Source: Sipunculus nudus
Lineage: Eukaryota > Annelida > Sipuncula > Golfingiida > Sipunculidae
DNA length: 64,000 nucleotides
Reading direction: 5' to 3'
NCBI GenBank assembly: GCA_026874595.1
Contig: CM049315.1
Coordinates: 10,912,664 to 10,976,663, forward strand
The first letter of the stretch is position 1, and every line of letters starts with the position of its first letter. A program made the translations under genes and the position numbers. The notes under the pieces are model-generated. The model saw only the letters and a program-made list of their open reading frames with translations, ran no database searches and was not told where the DNA came from. This document shows positions 63,734 to 64,000 of this stretch, in pieces.

Positions 63734-63937
63734 TCAAAAGACACGTTTGGTCCGATTTCTTGTGATGCTCTTGCAGAAAAATACAGAATACACGTATCCT
63801 TCAGAAACTGGATCACTGGGATCCTTCCACTTCGTCTTGAACCGCAGACAATATTTTTTTATCTGAGTGTCATGGATTCTCCAAAAATTTTCCCTATAAT
63901 GAATTTTGCTGATGTGAATACCAGTATGTCGAGACAA
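63734..63937 (-). other. 67-codon open frame, unassigned
   Basis: The frame reads protein-like (KYCLRFKTKWKDPSDPVSEG), with W, C and Y spacing unlike translated repeat. I do not recognise a family and see no splice borders. It could be part of the adjacent DNA element or an exon of a neighbouring gene. Confidence 0.2.
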
Positions 63938-64000
63938 TCGTATAACCCAGGCCCGGCGGAAGCATTTTCATTTTGGACAGACAGATACAGACAGATGCAT

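Overview
The window is animal nuclear DNA from a repeat-rich, AT-rich invertebrate genome. A mollusc, probably a bivalve, is the best guess. The guess rests on the intron-split nicotinic-type receptor gene, GT-AG introns, the L1/Tx1-like LINE and the many microsatellites and lineage-type interspersed repeats; no species marker is present. Almost every open reading frame longer than 60 codons is repeat-derived or accidental. Only two host genes can be supported, and both are on the minus strand.

Layout: 1-5.6 kb has no recognised gene. 6.35-8.6 kb is a satellite with a ~158-bp monomer and a ~475-bp three-monomer higher-order period; several monomers carry perfect inverted repeats of AGGTCA. 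11.65-13.07 kb is a ~330-bp tandem repeat. 18.74-24.40 kb is a nearly complete but dead LINE on the minus strand, with a poly-A tail and a 10-bp target-site duplication. 28.77-36.99 kb is a four-exon housekeeping-type gene for an 81-residue protein that I could not assign to a family. Its introns hold a G-run minisatellite (32.65-35.52 kb), a deleted copy of a 2-kb repeat and a nested 174-bp MITE. The gene lies between two matching inverted termini at 25.22 and 37.44 kb. 39.2-41.04 kb is a 34-bp minisatellite. 42.16-44.18 kb is a second full copy of the 2-kb repeat. 45.56-46.7 kb holds repeats with a GGTGGCGCCACC palindrome.

53.73-61.28 kb holds five 3' exons of a Cys-loop receptor subunit (nicotinic acetylcholine receptor-like, non-alpha type). 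They cover the ligand-binding domain from about its first helix to TM4. The signal-peptide exon was not found and may lie beyond the right edge.

The most interesting observation is a pair of miniature LTR elements, at 52313-52725 and 55740-56171; the second sits inside a receptor intron. Each has ~156-bp TG...CA terminal repeats around a ~119-bp interior with a tRNA-Pro-type primer binding site and a polypurine tract, and no coding capacity. Each terminal repeat contains a tRNA-like sequence with RNA polymerase III A and B boxes in near-native spacing. This is the architecture of plant Cassandra TRIMs, which carry 5S rRNA promoters, but here it is built on a tRNA-like module in an animal genome.
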